Translations under genes and position numbers: made by a program
In this document: one piece after another, positions 9,155 through 18,433 of the stretch
Layout: every line of letters starts with the position of its first letter
Numbering within the stretch: position 1 is the first letter of the stretch
Notes under the pieces: model-generated
Seen by the model: only the letters and a program-made list of their open reading frames with translations
Database searches by the model: none
Told to the model about the DNA's origin: nothing
NCBI GenBank assembly: GCA_014381745.1
Contig: JACNLA010000028.1
Span: 248,001 to 312,000, forward strand
DNA: 64,000 nucleotides
Origin: Actinomycetota bacterium
GTDB taxonomy: Bacteria > Actinomycetota > Acidimicrobiia > Acidimicrobiales > MedAcidi-G1
Reading direction: 5' to 3'

Positions 9155-10534
9155 GTGGACTCCACCGATATCACCCCCTCAGCGGCATGGTCCACCACGT
9201 CCTGGCGTGGCCATGTTGCCCACCAGCAGCCGGCCTGGCCCGATGCCGCTGCCCACCAGGCCGTCGTGGACCGACTCGCCACCATGCCGCCCCTGGTGTT
9301 CGCCGGCGAGGCCCGCGAGTTGACCGATCAGTTGGCGGCCGTCGCACGAGGCGAGGCTTTTCTGCTTCAGGCAGGCGACTGCGCCGAGTCCTTTGAGACC
9401 TCTGCTGATTCCATCCGCGACCGTCTCCGGGTGATACTCCAGATGGCCGTGGTTCTTACCTACTACACGGGCGTGCCGGTCGTGAAGGTAGGTCGCATTG
9501 CAGGTCAGTTCGCCAAGCCACGAAGCAGCGACACCGAGACCGTCGACGGGGTGGAGTTGCCATCCTTTCGGGGTCACATAATCAACGACACCGCCTTTAC
9601 GCACGGTGACCGGCTACCCGACCCGGAGCGCTTGATCACCGCCTACAACAGAGCGGCGTCAACGCTGAACCTCCTTCGTGCATTCACCAAGGGAGGTTTC
9701 GCGTCACTCTCCAGCGTCCACCAGTGGAACAGGGAGTTTGTGGCCGACAGCCCTGCCGGCCGGCGCTACGAGACGATGGCCGACGAGATCGACCGGGCCG
9801 TCCAGTTCATGGAGGCCTGTGGAATATCCGGCGAGACGCTCGCTGAACTGCGACAGGTCGACTTCTACACCAGCCACGAGGCTCTCCTCCTCGGCTACGA
9901 GGAGGCCCTCACCCGTCAGGACTCCCTTACGGGCGGATGGTACGACTGCTCGGCCCACATGCTCTGGATCGGGGAACGCACCCGCCAACCCGATGGTGCC
10001 CATGTCGAGTTCCTGAGAGGCGTCAACAACCCGATCGGCTGCAAGGTCGGACCTACGGCAACCGCCGAGGAGTTGTTGGCCCTCTGCGAGGCCCTCGACC
10101 CTGAGCGAACGCCGGGGCGTCTCACGTTCGTGACCCGAATGGGAGCCAACAAGGTTGTCGACCTTTTGCCTCCCCTGCTGTCGGCGGTCTCCGATGCAGG
10201 CCACCAGCTTGTCTGGGCCTGTGACCCGATGCATGGCAACACGTTCACCGCCGACGATGGGCACAAGACCCGCCACTTCGATGATGTTCTAGCCGAGGTT
10301 TCCGGCTTCTTCGCTGCGCACAGGTTCGCCGGAACCAATCCCGGCGGGGTCCACCTGGAGTTGACTGGTGACGATGTCACCGAGTGTCTGGGCGGCGGCG
10401 CCGAGGTGCTGACCGAGGACCTCGCAAGCCGTTACGAGACCATGTGTGACCCCCGCCTGAACGGAACTCAAAGCGTCGACTTGGCATTCAGGTTGGCTGA
10501 GTTGCTCCGCGACTCCCCCTCCTCAGGCACCTGA
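9155..10534 (+). CDS. aroG: 3-deoxy-7-phosphoheptulonate synthase, class II
   Basis: The 459-residue enzyme condenses phosphoenolpyruvate and erythrose 4-phosphate in the first step of the shikimate pathway. It belongs to the class II (plant/actinobacterial) type. Marks include LQAGDCAESF near residue 75, VVKVGRIAGQFAKPRS, FTKGGFASL, RGVNNPIGCKVGP, and the C-terminal WACDPMHGNT and GGVHLELTGDDVTECLGG. The cysteine in GDCAE and the His/Glu/Asp metal ligands are present. The start is a GTG (MDSTDITPSAAW), the usual region for the family. The gene is preceded by a 77-base gap after the sigma gene and converges on the VWA gene. Confidence 0.96.
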   Translation: MDSTDITPSAAWSTTSWRGHVAHQQPAWPDAAAHQAVVDRLATMPPLVFAGEARELTDQLAAVARGEAFLLQAGDCAESFETSADSIRDRLRVILQMAVVLTYYTGVPVVKVGRIAGQFAKPRSSDTETVDGVELPSFRGHIINDTAFTHGDRLPDPERLITAYNRAASTLNLLRAFTKGGFASLSSVHQWNREFVADSPAGRRYETMADEIDRAVQFMEACGISGETLAELRQVDFYTSHEALLLGYEEALTRQDSLTGGWYDCSAHMLWIGERTRQPDGAHVEFLRGVNNPIGCKVGPTATAEELLALCEALDPERTPGRLTFVTRMGANKVVDLLPPLLSAVSDAGHQLVWACDPMHGNTFTADDGHKTRHFDDVLAEVSGFFAAHRFAGTNPGGVHLELTGDDVTECLGGGAEVLTEDLASRYETMCDPRLNGTQSVDLAFRLAELLRDSPSSGT

Positions 10535-10540
10535 ACAGGC

Positions 10541-12016
10541 TCACACCAGCTTCTCTACAAACGCCTCCAGTTGACGTAGGTTTCTCACCTCAAAGGTGCC
10601 CTCGCAGTGGGTGGAGTACTCCCCCACGATCGAGTCGCCGGTGTCCCAGTAGGCACGCGGTTCGGGATTCAACCAGTAGACCTTGCGGGCCTTGTGCTGC
10701 ATGTCCTTGATGATCCAGGACTGTGATGCGTGGTAGTTGTTGCGGGCATCACCCAGGATCATCACGGTTGTCTTAGGCCCGACGTCTTTCCCGAAGCGCT
10801 CCCAGAACACCCCGAAGGCATGGCCGTAGTCGGAGTGGCCGTCCACCCAGACAACATCGGCCTCGGTGTTTACGCGGTGTACCGCCTCACCGATGTCCTC
10901 GACCCCCTCAAAGAAGCCCGTTACCTCGTCGAGGCCATCGATGAACACGAACGACCGCACCTTCGAGAACTGTCCGCTGATGGCGTAGACGAGGTGCAGC
11001 GTGAACCGGGCAAAGGCCGCCACCGAACCGGAGATGTCTGCCACGACCATGATCTCAGGCTTGGCGGGTCGTGGAAACCTGAACTTTGGTTCGGCGGGCA
11101 CACCGCCGTAGCTGAGGGAGTGTCGGATGGTGTTGCGAAAGTCGAGTGGCCCCTTTCGACCGTGGCGACGTTTGCGGGCGAGACGAACAGCCAGCTTCCG
11201 TGTCAACGGATAGATGGCTTTTCTCAGATCGGCCATCTCTTCGCGTGAGGCGTGCATGAAGTCGACGTCTTCGGGAAGGGGCTTTCGCAGGGTCCTGGCC
11301 ATTGCCTCGATTCCCCGGTCGGCAACCAGGCGCCGCCGGATCTCTGCTTCGATCTCCTGTTTGAGCTGCTCGATTCGGTCGCTGAACTCGTCGCGTTCGA
11401 GGCGTTCCTCGAGCTGTGTCAGGTCCTCGGGGGCTTCGTCGCGTGCCGCATCCATGAGGTCCTCCAGAACCCCGTCGAGGTCCAGGTTCCGCAGCGTTCT
11501 GTAGAGGTAATAGGTGCCACCAACGGGACGCCCTGGCTCCATGCCCGCATAGCGCATCACGGCCTGACGGGCGAGTGCCCGAAGCATCGCCTGGTCGCCG
11601 TTCATGAGCGCCTTCATGAGCATCTCGGCCAACTGCTCCGGGGTGAGGCCCGACATTGCGCCACCACCTCCCTGCGGCGCACCCTCGCCCGGAGGTCCGG
11701 GCTCGCCCTCGGCTTCGTCACCTTCACCAACCTCGGCCAGCGAGTACTCGTCGCCCCGCATTGAGAAGTAGACCTCGAACACCACCTCAAAGGTCCGCCA
11801 GTGGGCATGGTTCTTTACAAGGGTTGATCCGAGCGCGTACTTGAAGGCGTCCCGGTCGTGTATCGGAATATGGGTGACGGCCTCCATGGCGTCCAGGTTC
11901 TCGGTGAGGCTGACGGGCAGGCCGGCCTGTCGGAGTTCGACGATGAAACCCGACAACAGGTTCAACAGAGGCGTGTCCTCCATGGATCCGCCGGGTGTCT
12001 GCTCGGTAACTGTCAT
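10541..12016 (-). CDS. VWA domain protein, CoxE-like
   Basis: The 491-residue protein has a C-terminal von Willebrand A domain of the CoxE family. The metal-ion-dependent adhesion site DISGS lies near residue 325, followed by FVFIDGLDEVTGFF and VMILGDARNNYHAS. The N-terminal half is helical and acidic, with a low-complexity Gly/Glu/Pro stretch near residues 95-120. No signal peptide or membrane segment is visible, so it should be cytoplasmic. Its partner is the MoxR-type ATPase gene 19 bases upstream on the same strand. ATPase/VWA pairs are known to remodel or load cofactors into enzymes. No CO dehydrogenase genes are here, so the client is unknown. An internal ATG at residue 12 is an alternative start. 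Confidence 0.88.
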   Translation of the reverse strand: MTVTEQTPGGSMEDTPLLNLLSGFIVELRQAGLPVSLTENLDAMEAVTHIPIHDRDAFKYALGSTLVKNHAHWRTFEVVFEVYFSMRGDEYSLAEVGEGDEAEGEPGPPGEGAPQGGGGAMSGLTPEQLAEMLMKALMNGDQAMLRALARQAVMRYAGMEPGRPVGGTYYLYRTLRNLDLDGVLEDLMDAARDEAPEDLTQLEERLERDEFSDRIEQLKQEIEAEIRRRLVADRGIEAMARTLRKPLPEDVDFMHASREEMADLRKAIYPLTRKLAVRLARKRRHGRKGPLDFRNTIRHSLSYGGVPAEPKFRFPRPAKPEIMVVADISGSVAAFARFTLHLVYAISGQFSKVRSFVFIDGLDEVTGFFEGVEDIGEAVHRVNTEADVVWVDGHSDYGHAFGVFWERFGKDVGPKTTVMILGDARNNYHASQSWIIKDMQHKARKVYWLNPEPRAYWDTGDSIVGEYSTHCEGTFEVRNLRQLEAFVEKLV

Positions 12017-12035
12017 CTACCTGTCGGGGCCTGGC

Positions 12036-12929
12036 TCAGGCACCGCCGTCGACCAGATCGTCGGGCCGGTCGGCGAACTCCTTGACAGCCTTGTCGATAT
12101 CTGTCCGGTACTTCAAGAGGATGTTGACGGTGTCGGTGGCGGCCTGGGCGTCGACCTTGCTGATACCGAGCAGAACCAGTGTCCTGGCCCAGTCGAGGGT
12201 CTCAGACACCGAAGGGCTCTTCTTGAGGTCCAGCTGCCGGACCGACCGGACGATCCTGGCTACCTGGTCGGCCAGGTTGGCGTCGATGCCGGGAACCTTT
12301 GCCATGACGATCTCGCGTTCGCGTTCCAGGTCCGGGTAGTCGATGTAGAGGTACAGGCACCGGCGCTTGAGGGCCTCTGAGAGTTCCCTGGTGGCGTTGG
12401 AGGTAAGGAACACAAGGGGCACCTGGTTCGCTTTGACAGTGCCCAACTCAGGTATCGACACCTGATACTCGGAGAGGATCTCCAAGAGGAGGGCCTCTGT
12501 CTCGACCTCGAGGCGGTCGACCTCGTCGACGAGAAGGAGAACAGGGTCCTCGGCACGGATCGCCTCCAGAAGGGGCCTTGTGAGCAGAAACTCCTCGGAG
12601 AACAGGTCATCTTCGATCTCGGACCAGTCGTTGTCGTCTCCGCTGGCCTGGATCCGCAGCAACTGCTTCTTGTAGTTCCACTCGTAGAGGGCCTTGGATT
12701 CGTCCAGTCCCTCGTAGCACTGGAGTCGAATGAGGCGGGCGCCGGTGATCTCGGCGACGCTCTGGGCCAGTTGGGTCTTGCCGGTTCCAGCTGGGCCCTC
12801 GACGAGGATCGGCTTGCCTAGGCGGTCGGCCAGGTACACGACACCGGCAATGCCGTCGTCGGCGAGATAGTTGGCTTCTGAGAGTGATGTTCGGACGCCG
12901 TCCACGTCCTCAAAGCGAAAGTCCATCAC
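12036..12929 (-). CDS. MoxR-family AAA+ ATPase
   Basis: This 297-residue ATPase has Walker A GPAGTGKT at residues 45-52 and Walker B LLLVDEVD near residue 135. Sensor 1 is LVFLTSNATRELSEALKRRC, and a C-terminal lid follows. These mark the MoxR/CoxD group, whose members act with VWA proteins as metal-chelatase-like chaperones. The VWA gene follows directly, so the two very likely form an operon and a complex. The surroundings (aroG, proA) give no hint of the substrate enzyme. Confidence 0.92.
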   Translation of the reverse strand: MMDFRFEDVDGVRTSLSEANYLADDGIAGVVYLADRLGKPILVEGPAGTGKTQLAQSVAEITGARLIRLQCYEGLDESKALYEWNYKKQLLRIQASGDDNDWSEIEDDLFSEEFLLTRPLLEAIRAEDPVLLLVDEVDRLEVETEALLLEILSEYQVSIPELGTVKANQVPLVFLTSNATRELSEALKRRCLYLYIDYPDLEREREIVMAKVPGIDANLADQVARIVRSVRQLDLKKSPSVSETLDWARTLVLLGISKVDAQAATDTVNILLKYRTDIDKAVKEFADRPDDLVDGGA

Positions 12930-12976
12930 CCGAGCGTACCGATGGGGTCGATCCTGCCCGCAACCGGGCGGTGGGT

Positions 12977-14233
12977 TCAGGGTCGGATCTGGCCTGTTCC
13001 GCGGATGATGTACTTCTCGGTGGTGAGCTGCTCGAGGCCCATGGGACCCCGTGCGTGGAGCTTTTGTGTGCTGATGCCAATCTCGGCTCCGAAGCCGAAC
13101 TCGTCGCCGTCGACGAACCGGGTCGAAGCGTTGACGAGAACGGCAGCGGCGTCGACCTCGTTGGTGAAGCGGTCAGCCGCAATGGAATCGCCTGTGATGA
13201 TGGCCTCGCTGTGGCCGGAACCGTTCAAGTTGATGTGATTGATGGCTCCGTCGATGTCGTCGACTACCCGAATCGACATCTTGAGGTCCAGATATTCAGT
13301 CGACCAGTCTGCTTCTTCAGCCTGACCAATCCCCGGAAGCGTCTCGCGGGCCCTTTCATCACCGACCAGCTCGACACCATCCAGGACTGTGGCCGCCAGC
13401 GGCAAAAAGTCGGCCGCCACGTCGGCATGAACTACGAGGCTCTCGGCTGCGTTGCATACCGATGGCCTCTGTGTCTTTGCGTTGTGGACAATCCGTGCTG
13501 CCATGTCGAGGTCGGCGCCGGCATCCACGTACACGTGGCAGTTTCCGTCCCCGTCGATCACATATGGAACGGTGGCGTTCTCAAGGATCGAGGCGATGAG
13601 TGCCGGGCCGCCCCTGGGAATAAGGCAGTCCACGTACCCACGTTGTCGCATGAACTCCACCGCCGCTTCACGGCTGACGTCGTCGACCAGGAGGAGAGCA
13701 TCTTCAGGAAGGCCGCTCCCGAGAAGCGAGGAACGGATCGAGTCGGTAATTGCCAGGTTCGATGACAGGCCGCCCGAGGAGCCGCGCAGGAACGCCACGT
13801 TGCCGGACTTGAGACAGAGGCCGAACGCGTCGCTCGTCACGTTGGGCCGGTTTTCATAGATGATCGCCACAACCCCGAGCGGAACCCTGACCTTTTGCAT
13901 CTGAAGTCCGTTTGGTCGCACCCACTCAGCGGTAACCGTGCCGACAGGGTCGGGAAGGCCTGCCACCTGGCGAAGACCGTCGGCCATGGCTGCCACGCGT
14001 CCCTCATCAAGACGCAGGCGATCGACCAGCTGTTCAGAGGTTCCTGATGTCTCGGCTCGTTTCACGTCAACCTGGTTGGCTGCCAGGATTGTGTCGAAAT
14101 CAACTAGCAGGCCGTCTGCGGCAGCGTGGAGGGCGGCGTTCTTGGCCCCGGTCGTTGCCGCCGCCACGGCGGCTGCGGCCGCCCTCGCGCGTTTCGCCAG
14201 CTCCGAGACCGACGTATCCGCTGCTGTGTGCAC
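12977..14233 (-). CDS. proA: Glutamate-5-semialdehyde dehydrogenase (gamma-glutamyl phosphate reductase)
   Basis: The 418-residue enzyme reduces glutamyl 5-phosphate with NADPH in proline synthesis. Family marks are VPLGVVAIIYENRPNVT, the RGSSG loop, and the catalytic cysteine in RPSVCNAAESL near residue 255. The C-terminal EIGISTQKLHARGPMGLEQL is also typical. I start at GTG 14233, which gives the usual family length; the frame is open further upstream, but the extra ~85 residues do not look like ProA and would run into murJ. The partner gene proB is on the same strand about 1.8 kb away, with murJ inserted in the opposite direction between them. Confidence 0.95.
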   Translation of the reverse strand: MHTAADTSVSELAKRARAAAAAVAAATTGAKNAALHAAADGLLVDFDTILAANQVDVKRAETSGTSEQLVDRLRLDEGRVAAMADGLRQVAGLPDPVGTVTAEWVRPNGLQMQKVRVPLGVVAIIYENRPNVTSDAFGLCLKSGNVAFLRGSSGGLSSNLAITDSIRSSLLGSGLPEDALLLVDDVSREAAVEFMRQRGYVDCLIPRGGPALIASILENATVPYVIDGDGNCHVYVDAGADLDMAARIVHNAKTQRPSVCNAAESLVVHADVAADFLPLAATVLDGVELVGDERARETLPGIGQAEEADWSTEYLDLKMSIRVVDDIDGAINHINLNGSGHSEAIITGDSIAADRFTNEVDAAAVLVNASTRFVDGDEFGFGAEIGISTQKLHARGPMGLEQLTTEKYIIRGTGQIRP

Positions 14234-14328
14234 GATAAGAGAGGCTACCGACGCTCGGGGGCGCCAACCTCGGGAGATGGCGTGACGACTAACCTCGCTG
14301 CGATGAACGGGCCCGAGCCAGAGGTCAG

Positions 14329-15984
14329 ATGGTGACCAGCCGGACCTCACCGGAACACTCACCATCCGGCGGATCCACAGCAGTTGCCGGAGGCATCTTC
14401 CTGTCGAGGCTGGCCGGTCTGGTTCGTGAGTCCCTGCTGAGGTCGGTGCTGGGCCTCGGCCCGGCGGCGGACGCATTCGCTGCTGCACTGAGAATTCCCA
14501 ACGTCTTACAGAACCTGCTCGGGGAGGGCTCTCTTTCGGCCTCGTTCATTCCCGTCTACAGCCGCCTCCTCGGCGAAGGTCGTGAACGGGAGGCCGGCCG
14601 AGCCGCGGGCGCCGTTGCCGGCCTCCTGACAGCTCTGGCCGGCACGCTAACGATCCTCGGAATCCTCCTGGCCCGTCCGCTCACGATGCTCCTCACGCCG
14701 GGATTCGGCGGGACAAAGCTGGATCTCACCGTTGATCTGGTCAGGATCACCACTGCCGGTGTCGGTTTCCTGGTGCTGTCGGCCTGGTGTCTCGGGGTTC
14801 TCAACAGCCACCGCCGGTTCTTCCTCTCCTACGTGGCCCCGGTTCTCTGGAACGCAGCCCAAATTGCGGTCCTGGCTGCCGCCCTGTTCGGCTCATGGAA
14901 CCCAGTCGACGCTGCCCGTGCTGTTGCCTGGGGCCTCGTCGTGGGCGGGGTGCTCCAGTTCGGGATACAGGCGGTTGCCGTGGCGCGTCTGGCACCTGGC
15001 ATCAGGTTTTCCCTTGCCGCCCGCCTACCCGACGTAGCCGAGATCCGAAAGAGGTTCGGCCCCGCCGTGCTCGGCCGGGGTGTTGTTCAGCTGTCCAGCT
15101 ACCTGGATCTGATCCTGGCATCTCTGCTGGCCACGGGAGCCGTCGCCGGTTTGTTGTCGGCTCAGATGCTTTACGCCCTGCCGATCAGCCTGTTCGCCAT
15201 GAGCGTTGCCGCCTCAGAGTTGCCGGAGATGTCGCGCAGCACCGACACGGCGCTTCTGGTCGAGCGGTGTCACGCTGCCCTCAGACGAACCTGTTTCTTC
15301 GTCGCCTTCTCGGCCGTCATGTACCTGGTTGTCGGTGAGTCGATCGTGGGTGCTCTCTTTCGCTGGGGGGCCTTTGACGCCGACGACACGCGGGCCGTCT
15401 GGCTCATCCTGGCCGCCTACTCCCTGGGCCTTCCGGCAATCGGCGCGTCGCGCATCTTCCAGAACACCCTGTACTCAGTCGGCGACACGAAGGGTCCGGC
15501 CCGCATTGCGGCGATCAGGGTGGTGACGGCTGGCGCTCTGGGGGTGGCCCTCATGTTTCCGCTGGACAACGTAAGCGTGGTGGCCGGTGCCCTCTCTGGA
15601 GTTGACAACATCTTCGGTGGCGGTGAAACCCCTCTCGAGATTCCGGGTGTTGCCGGCGCACCGCATCTGGGCGCTGTAGGCCTTGCGCTCGGCTCAGCCG
15701 TGGCAGCATGGATTGAGTTGTGGCTGCTGACCCGTCTCGGACGCAGGACCGTGAAGAGCTTTCCTTCAGCGTCCGCATCGGTCGCTCCCCTGCTTCCCGC
15801 TCTCGCCATGGCTGCGGTCGTTGGCCTCATCATCGGATCCACGACTGGTGGTCTGCCACCCCAACTGTCGGCGCCTCTGGCTGTAACCGCGGCCGGGATC
15901 GCCTACACGGGCGTAGCGAACCTGACCGGCATTGGTGAGGCACGCCTTCTTCTTGGGCAGGTACTGAAGCGCTACAGGGACTGA
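14329..15984 (+). CDS. murJ: Lipid II flippase MurJ (MviN)
   Basis: The 551-residue integral membrane protein of the MVF/MOP superfamily moves lipid II across the membrane for peptidoglycan synthesis. The N-terminal signature is GGIFLSRLAGLVRESLLRSVLG, followed by ADAFAAALRIPNVLQNLLGEGSLSAS, which carries the essential charged residues of the central cavity. About 14 membrane segments can be counted. A Pro/Gly-rich insertion (FGGGETPLEIPGVAG) interrupts the C-terminal half near residues 425-440. It is flanked by proA and proB on the other strand. Other wall-synthesis genes (mre, mrdA, rodA) lie further along, so it is not part of their operon. Confidence 0.95.
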   Translation: MVTSRTSPEHSPSGGSTAVAGGIFLSRLAGLVRESLLRSVLGLGPAADAFAAALRIPNVLQNLLGEGSLSASFIPVYSRLLGEGREREAGRAAGAVAGLLTALAGTLTILGILLARPLTMLLTPGFGGTKLDLTVDLVRITTAGVGFLVLSAWCLGVLNSHRRFFLSYVAPVLWNAAQIAVLAAALFGSWNPVDAARAVAWGLVVGGVLQFGIQAVAVARLAPGIRFSLAARLPDVAEIRKRFGPAVLGRGVVQLSSYLDLILASLLATGAVAGLLSAQMLYALPISLFAMSVAASELPEMSRSTDTALLVERCHAALRRTCFFVAFSAVMYLVVGESIVGALFRWGAFDADDTRAVWLILAAYSLGLPAIGASRIFQNTLYSVGDTKGPARIAAIRVVTAGALGVALMFPLDNVSVVAGALSGVDNIFGGGETPLEIPGVAGAPHLGAVGLALGSAVAAWIELWLLTRLGRRTVKSFPSASASVAPLLPALAMAAVVGLIIGSTTGGLPPQLSAPLAVTAAGIAYTGVANLTGIGEARLLLGQVLKRYRD

Positions 15985-16015
15985 CGCCGACCCGAGTAGA
16001 TGATGTCCTTCCCGC

Positions 16016-17134
16016 TCAGGGCAAAACAACCAGGTCGTCGGCGTGGATCACCTCGTGGGACACGCCGTCGGGTAGTTCACCGGTGCGCATCCCCATGTGT
16101 GCCTCGAGAAGCCGGGCGTCCTGACGGACCATTCCCTTTGCAAAGACCACCCCGTCGGGATCAACGATCTCTACGGCGTCGCCGGCGTCGAAGGATCCGG
16201 TTACCCCGATGACCCCGGCCGGCAGAAGCGAAACGCGGCGCTCCTCGAGTGCCCTTCGGGCACCGGCATCAACTTGAACCCGGCCCGATGATCCAACTGC
16301 GAACGCGATCCAGAGGCGACGTGCACCTAGGCGTCCCTCACGGGCCCTGACAACCGTTCCGACACCAGGTGTACCGGCGCAGGCATCTACGACAACACCG
16401 GAGCGGCGCGCATCGGCAATGACCGTCCGCACTCCTGACCAACTGGCGATCTTGGCCGCCGCCAACTTGGATGCCATTCCCCCGCTTCCACGAAGCGACC
16501 CTGTGGCACCGGCAAGGCGTTCCAGTTCCTGGTCAATTTCGATGATCTCCTCGATCAGGGAGGCGTTTGCATCAAGACGCGGATCTGATGTCAGGAGGCC
16601 CGGGGTGTCGGTCAACAGCACGAGCAGGTCAGCCTCTACGAGGTGTGCCACCAGAGCAGCTATGCGGTCATTGTCACCGAAACGGATCTCGTCGTCGGCG
16701 ATCGCGTCGTTTTCGTTGACAACCGGGACAACCCCGAGCTCAAGGAGGCGTGTAAGGGTGCCGCGTGCATGCAGGTACTGCTTCCTCACAAAGAAGTCCA
16801 ACGGAGCCAACAGCACCTGGCCGACCATCAGGTCATGTCGCGCCAACTCCCGCTGGTAGGTGCCGATCAGGTGCCCCTGACCGACCGCCGATACCGCCTG
16901 GAGGGTGACCGCGTCCCGAGGGCGCCCGGCACCACCCATGCCGAGGTCCGGCAACCCTGCAGCAATGGCACCGGAGGTGACAACGACGACCCAGTGGCCC
17001 TGCTCACGCAGGATTGCCACCTCATCGCACAACTTCGCAACGAGGCCTGAGTCGATAACCCCCTCCTCGTCGGTGATCGAGGAGGTGCCGATCTTGACCA
17101 CCGTCGTGGTCCGTTTCCTGTCGCCCATGATCAC
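16016..17134 (-). CDS. proB: Glutamate 5-kinase
   Basis: The 372-residue enzyme phosphorylates glutamate, the first step of proline synthesis. The amino-acid-kinase domain shows VVKIGTSSIT near the start, VVVVTSGAIAAGL, VVNENDAIADDEI and the LRGSGGMASKLAAA block. A C-terminal PUA domain (roughly residues 280-365) is present, as in full-length bacterial ProB. Its start codon overlaps the obgE stop by four bases (ATGA), pointing to translational coupling. An ATG two codons later is an alternative start. proA is encoded on the same strand beyond murJ. Confidence 0.96.
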   Translation of the reverse strand: MIMGDRKRTTTVVKIGTSSITDEEGVIDSGLVAKLCDEVAILREQGHWVVVVTSGAIAAGLPDLGMGGAGRPRDAVTLQAVSAVGQGHLIGTYQRELARHDLMVGQVLLAPLDFFVRKQYLHARGTLTRLLELGVVPVVNENDAIADDEIRFGDNDRIAALVAHLVEADLLVLLTDTPGLLTSDPRLDANASLIEEIIEIDQELERLAGATGSLRGSGGMASKLAAAKIASWSGVRTVIADARRSGVVVDACAGTPGVGTVVRAREGRLGARRLWIAFAVGSSGRVQVDAGARRALEERRVSLLPAGVIGVTGSFDAGDAVEIVDPDGVVFAKGMVRQDARLLEAHMGMRTGELPDGVSHEVIHADDLVVLP

Positions 17135-18369
17135 TCTTCGTAGTCGAACTCGAGCCGACCGATGCGCACGGTTTCACCATCTCGCACACCGGCCCTGGCG
17201 AGCGCCCTGTCGACACCCATGTTCCGCAGCCGCTCGTGCAAATAGTCGAGTGCCTCAAGGTTGGTGAGATCGTTCAGGTTGGTGACCAACTTGACGCGCC
17301 TGTCGTTGATCTCCCATGTGCCGTCCTCGCCCCGTTCAACGGCGACGTCAACCGGTTCTGGTCGGTGTACGACCACCGCTGGGCGCCTCACCACGGTCTG
17401 GCGCGCCTCGACCACCAGATCAGCAAGCCGGTGGACCAGGGGTTCAAGGCCCTCGCCGGTCATGGCCGAGAGCCGTTCCCCGTCGAAGTCCAGGTCGGCC
17501 TCGGCTACGTCGGCGCGTGATCCGACGACGACACGTGGTCGGTCGAGCAGATCAGGTTTGTAGGCCTTCAACTCACCGAGGAGGACGCTCAGCTGTTCGT
17601 CGGTCGGGCGCTCAGCTGTCGGTGCCATGTCAAGCATGATCAGGAGCACCCGTGCCCTCTCAATGTGGCGCAGGAAGCGGTGTCCCAGGCCGCGGCCGTC
17701 GCTGGCACCTTCGATCAGACCGGGAATGTCGGCGACCACGAACTCGGTTCTGCCTTCAGGTCTGACCACACCGAGGCTAGGTTCGAGGGTTGTGAACGGA
17801 TAGTCGGCGATCTTCGGCTTTGCCGCCGAGACCCTCGAGATGAGCGTGCTCTTGCCGGCGTTGGGAAACCCCACCAGCGCCACGTCGGCCATCAGCTTCA
17901 ACTCCAGCCGCAGCCAGCGTTCCTCTCCCTCTTCGCCCTGTTCGGCAAAGGATGGGGCGCGTCTCCGGTTGCTGAGGAACTTTGCGTTGCCGCGGCCTCC
18001 TCGCCCGCCATCGCCTCCGAGCCAGCGGTCTCCGCTGACCATCAGGTCCGCCAGGACCTGTCCTGAGTGGAGATCGTGGACCGTGGTGCCCTCGGGGACC
18101 TTGATGATCAGGTCTTCGCCGGAGCGTCCGTGGCGTTTGCCTCCGGAGCCGTGGGTTCCGTTGCCGGCTCTTCGGTGTGGGTGGTCCCGGAACGCCAGCA
18201 GGGAGGCGACGTTGTGGTCGGCTTCAAGCCAGACGCTTCCGCCGTTTCCTCCGTCGCCGCCGTCGGGGCCTCCCTTGGGCACGTGGGCTTCCCGGCGAAA
18301 CGACACTGCACCGGCCCCACCGTCGCCGCCGCGTACGTTCAGCCCGCACTCGTCAACGAACTGCGACAT
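17131..18369 (-). CDS. obgE: GTPase ObgE/CgtA
   Basis: The 412-residue ribosome-associated GTPase has three domains. The N-terminal Gly-rich Obg fold covers about residues 1-158 (GGDGGAGAVSFRREAHVPKGGPDGGDGGNGG). The GTPase domain carries G1 GFPNAGKS, the G2 region DYPFTTLEPSLGVV and G3 DIPGLIEGA. A C-terminal OCT domain ends in DGETVRIGRLEFDYEE. In the family it acts in 50S assembly and stress control. In most bacteria obgE follows rplU-rpmA directly; here those genes are about 3.3 kb away with genes of the opposite strand in between. proB overlaps its 3' end by four bases. Confidence 0.97.
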   Translation of the reverse strand: MSQFVDECGLNVRGGDGGAGAVSFRREAHVPKGGPDGGDGGNGGSVWLEADHNVASLLAFRDHPHRRAGNGTHGSGGKRHGRSGEDLIIKVPEGTTVHDLHSGQVLADLMVSGDRWLGGDGGRGGRGNAKFLSNRRRAPSFAEQGEEGEERWLRLELKLMADVALVGFPNAGKSTLISRVSAAKPKIADYPFTTLEPSLGVVRPEGRTEFVVADIPGLIEGASDGRGLGHRFLRHIERARVLLIMLDMAPTAERPTDEQLSVLLGELKAYKPDLLDRPRVVVGSRADVAEADLDFDGERLSAMTGEGLEPLVHRLADLVVEARQTVVRRPAVVVHRPEPVDVAVERGEDGTWEINDRRVKLVTNLNDLTNLEALDYLHERLRNMGVDRALARAGVRDGETVRIGRLEFDYEE

Positions 18370-18433
18370 GCAGGCAGCCTACTTAGGACATCGGGAGTCC
18401 CCTGTTGTCTATTTGCCTCCCTAGGGTGTCTGG

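Noticed and set aside
10541-12929. CO dehydrogenase maturation operon
   Set aside because: The VWA protein is CoxE-like, but no coxL, coxM or coxS gene is near, so carbon monoxide use cannot be claimed.
12884-13765. Long open frame on the plus strand opposite proA and the start of the MoxR gene
   Set aside because: It lies fully antisense to genes with strong family motifs, has no ribosome-binding site and no recognisable domain; high GC makes such mirror frames common.
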